Assembly (NCBI GenBank): GCA_025356665.1
Contig: JANXRV010000094.1
Span: 1-64,000, forward strand
Reading direction: 5' to 3'
DNA from: CAITSH01 sp025356665
Lineage (GTDB): Bacteria; Pseudomonadota; Gammaproteobacteria; Burkholderiales; SG8-39
DNA length: 64,000 bases
Shown: in pieces, positions 61,546 to 64,000 of the stretch
Layout of the letters: each line of letters starts with the position of its first letter
How positions within the stretch are numbered: the first letter of the stretch is position 1
Translations under genes and position numbers: made by a program
Notes under the pieces: model-generated
What the model saw: the letters and a program-made list of their open reading frames with translations, nothing else
The model's database searches: none
Told to the model about the DNA's origin: nothing

Positions 61546-62430
61546 CTATAAACACTCGAAGGTGATGGCGTCAGCCGCACCGCTACCCGGAACGCCCAGG
61601 CTGACGCTGCCACTGGCGCGCAACAGCACCGAATCGCGGCGGATCATGAGTTCCTGCTCCGACCCGATTGATACATAAGTGCCGTTGGTCGAATCGTCCA
61701 CAAGAAAGAACTGCACGCCCCTGCGCTCTATCCGCGCGTGCTTGCGCGAGGCCGTTTTTTCGTGAATCACCAGTTCGCAGCCCTTGTCGCGCCCCAGCCA
61801 CAGCGCCGCCTTGTCCGGGGGAAACTCCATGCCCGCGCCGCCATGCGTCAGCTTGAGCCGGCCCTGCGCCTGCGGCCCGCGTACCGGTCGGAACACCTGC
61901 GTTGATTCCAGATCGTCCTCCCAGACAACCTCGAAAATGCGCAACGCGTCCTGCTTGCCCTTGACGTTAAGGGCGTCAAGGTCGCGGGTCGCTGCACGCA
62001 ATTCCGGCCCAAGGGCATCTACGCTGGCGCCACTGGTGAGGATCTGCCTGCGGCGGGCGAGGCCGGCCAGCCGCGCCGCCGTATTCACCCCGTCGCCCCA
62101 GAAGTCGTTCTTGTCTTCAAGGACCTGGCCGTAGTGAAAGCCGATCTTGATCGCGAGGCTCACGCCCCCGGTGATTGGCAGCCCGTCCACCGCTGCCTGC
62201 ATCGCCTTGGCCGCCTCACAGGCCGCATCTGCGCTGGGAAAGGCCGCCATAATCTCATCGCCGATGGTCTTGACCACCGCTCCCTGCCAGAGCGACACGT
62301 GCCTTGCGAGAACCTCAAGACAGGCGTCGATGGCCTGCGCCGCCGGTTTGTCGCCCAGCAATTCGTACAACGCGGTGCTGTCAGTGACGTCAGCGAACAA
62401 AATCGCGCGCTGTTTGGAGACAAGCGTCAT
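61546..62430 (-). CDS. Class III adenylate/guanylate cyclase fused to an FHA domain
   Basis: A 294-aa soluble protein. Residues 5-150 form a class III cyclase catalytic domain with metal Asp D14 and D58, K54, D113, and the transition-state residues N116 and R120 (GDGVNTAAR). K54 with D113 suggests ATP rather than GTP, but this is not certain. After a linker, residues 205-285 form an FHA domain (LGRDKGCELVIHEKTASRKHA and DDSTNGTYV) that should bind phosphothreonine. A Ser/Thr kinase is encoded 2.4 kb downstream on the same strand, so its autophosphorylated or phosphorylated target may recruit this cyclase. Confidence 0.9.
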   Translation of the reverse strand: MTLVSKQRAILFADVTDSTALYELLGDKPAAQAIDACLEVLARHVSLWQGAVVKTIGDEIMAAFPSADAACEAAKAMQAAVDGLPITGGVSLAIKIGFHYGQVLEDKNDFWGDGVNTAARLAGLARRRQILTSGASVDALGPELRAATRDLDALNVKGKQDALRIFEVVWEDDLESTQVFRPVRGPQAQGRLKLTHGGAGMEFPPDKAALWLGRDKGCELVIHEKTASRKHARIERRGVQFFLVDDSTNGTYVSIGSEQELMIRRDSVLLRASGSVSLGVPGSGAADAITFECL

Positions 62431-62499
62431 GATCTACTCAAATACAGTTGGCAAGGCAACCGGCACATCAGCGAAAAAGTCTGCGGCGCTTTCCTTGTG

Positions 62500-62829
62500 C
62501 TATTTCATTTTTGAATAGGAGGTCGGCGCGAGCATGGAGTTTTCCACGCGCACAACGATCTGGCCGTCTTCCTCGGTTTTGGCACGCGCCTTGTGCCAGG
62601 CCGGATCGGCCGCAAACTTGTTCCACTTTTCCTCGCGCTCGGCGAGGCTCTTCCATTCAAGGATGTAAGTCAGCTTGTTGTTGCAGTTGTCGCCGATGTA
62701 GTCGGTGAAAAACCCGACCTGGCGGATGCCGTGCTTTTTCCACATCTTGAGCGTGACATTGGCAAAGCGCGCGTTAAGCGCGGCCAGGCGGCCCGGAAGG
62801 GTATGGTAGATGCGCATTTCATAAATCAT
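62500..62829 (-). CDS. NIPSNAP family protein
   Basis: A 109-aa protein of the NIPSNAP/dimeric alpha-beta barrel fold, beginning MIYEMRIYHTLPGRL and containing EWKSLAEREEKWNKFAADP. Bacterial members have no settled function. It lies 69 bases upstream of the cyclase gene on the same strand and is divergent from the phosphatase gene. Confidence 0.88.
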   Translation of the reverse strand: MIYEMRIYHTLPGRLAALNARFANVTLKMWKKHGIRQVGFFTDYIGDNCNNKLTYILEWKSLAEREEKWNKFAADPAWHKARAKTEEDGQIVVRVENSMLAPTSYSKMK

Positions 62830-63033
62830 GACGGGCTTTCCTATAGCGGTGTGGTGGGGATGCTCCGATTTCCGGGGCGTACATCAATCAATTGCAGCTG
62901 CGGCCTGCAAGTCTAGCGCAAGGCTTGGGTATGGTATGCCTAAAGTCACCGTCAGACCGGAGACTCAATCCCCCGTTGCGCCGCAGCCGATGCACTAACA
63001 TCAGGCATGCGCCAAAAGCAGGAACCTCTCGCC

Positions 63034-63639
63034 ATGCAACAAAGTCCCCGGTTCGCAGCCGCCGCCATGCGCCGCATCTTCTTGCTGATCACGCTCGTGT
63101 TGGTTTGCGCGCCGCAGGTCCGCGCCGACGCCATCGCCGATGCCGCGCGCAGCGGTGGGGTGGCCCTGTTGATGCGCCATGCCACCGCGCCGGGCACCTT
63201 TGATCCGGACGGCTTCCGGCTGAACGATTGCCCGACCCAGCGCAACCTTTCTGACGCCGGACGGGACGAGGCGCGGCGCATTGGCGCCCACCTGAAGAAA
63301 CGCGGCATCATCCCCGGCGAAGTACTGACCAGCCAATGGTGCCGCTGCCGGGAAACCGCCACGCTGGCGTTTGGCGCGGCACGCGACTGGCCGGCGCTGA
63401 ATTCATTCGTGAGCAACCGCGACAGCGAGGCGCAGCAGGTTGCCGAAGTGCTCGAACGCCTCGCCAGAATGAAACCGGGTGACAAGCCTCTGGCGTTGGT
63501 AACCCACCAAGTCATCGTAACGGGGGTCAGCGGCGTATATCCGGAATCGGGTGAGGTTATCGTGATGACGGCCGCGCGCCAGGACGGCAAGGTAGTCGTG
63601 AAGGTAATCGGCAGCATCAAGCCGAACGAGGCGAAATAG
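63034..63639 (+). CDS. Periplasmic histidine phosphatase-superfamily protein
   Basis: A 201-aa protein with a signal peptide (core LLITLVLVC, cleavage after VRA) and a histidine phosphatase domain. LLMRHATAPG carries the catalytic RH motif, SQWCRCRETA an active-site Arg, and the late LVTHQV the second His. Such proteins dephosphorylate small or protein substrates; the target is unknown. AGGA lies about 9 bases before ATG 63034. ATG 63007 and ATG 63067 are alternatives; the last gives the shortest classical signal peptide. Confidence 0.82.
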   Translation: MQQSPRFAAAAMRRIFLLITLVLVCAPQVRADAIADAARSGGVALLMRHATAPGTFDPDGFRLNDCPTQRNLSDAGRDEARRIGAHLKKRGIIPGEVLTSQWCRCRETATLAFGAARDWPALNSFVSNRDSEAQQVAEVLERLARMKPGDKPLALVTHQVIVTGVSGVYPESGEVIVMTAARQDGKVVVKVIGSIKPNEAK

Positions 63640-63756
63640 GCAAAGGTTTGCCCCCGATCAACAGGCGCGGCCAGCGCGAGAAAAGTTACCCGGTTTTCCC
63701 ACTACAATGCCCCCACTTTCTCCAATCCGCAGCCCCACCTTGAAAGCGCATAGGCC

Positions 63757-64000
63757 ATGTTGAAGTACTACTACAACGCCTCACCCAACCCGATGAAGAC
63801 CACCCTGATGCTCGAGGAGCTGGGTCTGCCCTATGAGGCGATCGCCATCGACACACGCAAGGGCGAGCAATTCTCCGCCGAATTGCTCAAGGTCAACCCT
63901 AACGCCAAGGTGCCCGCGATTGTGGACGGTACTGTTCGCGTGTTCGACAGCAACGCCATCCTGCTCTACCTCGGTGACAAGGAAAAACGCTTTGTCGCGC
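63757..64000 (+). CDS. Glutathione S-transferase family protein (5' part)
   Basis: The first 81 residues of a GST with a thioredoxin-fold N-domain: MLKYYYNASPNPMKTTLMLE, NAKVPAIVDG with the cis-Pro, and the gamma-glutamyl-binding DSNAILLYL. The helical C-terminal domain lies beyond the window. It resembles the YfcG/Ure2-like or GstB-like bacterial GSTs. The gap 63640-63756 holds no other gene I can see. Confidence 0.9.
   Translation, partial: MLKYYYNASPNPMKTTLMLEELGLPYEAIAIDTRKGEQFSAELLKVNPNAKVPAIVDGTVRVFDSNAILLYLGDKEKRFVA

Overview
The window is a GC-rich (roughly 60% by eye), densely coded stretch of a Gram-negative chromosome that reads as a betaproteobacterium (Burkholderiales/Nitrosomonadales type; genus not decidable here). 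The main reasons are a betaproteobacterial proteasome homologue (BPH), the aceE-aceF-lpd set with a lipoyl domain on Lpd, two DUF4124 proteins, the glnA-DUF4124-ntrB-ntrC order, and NtrC/sigma54 promoter architecture. I saw no rRNA, tRNA or CRISPR array. The only mobile-element trace is a transposase C-terminal tail at the left edge.

Layout. 0-7 kb: transketolase, a 3-hydroxyisobutyrate-dehydrogenase-family reductase, NudC, a fused SpeD-SpeE polyamine enzyme and DadA. 6.9-20.6 kb: a sugar/sugar-acid catabolic island. It holds a FAH-family hydrolase, a DHRS6-like SDR, a GntR/FCD regulator, a CUT1-type ABC transporter, a second SDR, an IlvD/Edd aldonate dehydratase, a TRAP permease pair without its binding protein, and a UxaA-type dehydratase. 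Together they fit a non-phosphorylative route (oxidise, dehydrate, oxidise, hydrolyse) acting on L-fucose, L-arabinose or a related sugar. 20.6-28.9 kb: typA broken by a one-base frameshift, rsmE, argA, yggX, phoU, and a tightly coupled BPH-lpd-rpiA run. 29-33 kb: aceF and aceE. 33-39 kb: folD, prlC, a DUF4124-glutaredoxin protein, xthA and an unassigned NAD-binding reductase behind an AT-rich tandem operator-like repeat.

39.4-50.3 kb is nitrogen-centred: ntrC, ntrB, glnA with a sigma54 promoter and three NtrC-like boxes, a rhodanese, a decayed DUF1348 gene, then a cyanate transporter and cyanase operon (cynABD-cynS) with its own sigma54-type promoter. A TRAP binding protein follows, convergent with its likely DctQM permease. 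52.6-57.1 kb: a cytosolic gamma-glutamyltransferase-family enzyme and a three-part ACP/acyl-AMP ligase/PlsC protein.

57.2-62.4 kb is the most unusual part. Four genes on the minus strand encode a class III cyclase fused to an FHA domain, a BufA1/DUF2282-like cysteine peptide, a membrane histidine kinase with a long helical sensor, and a Ser/Thr kinase fused to two receiver domains. The last two overlap by 4 bases. This suggests a signalling chain linking two-component, Ser/Thr-phosphorylation and cyclic-nucleotide signalling, possibly tied to metal stress. The window ends with a NIPSNAP protein, a periplasmic histidine phosphatase and the start of a glutathione S-transferase.
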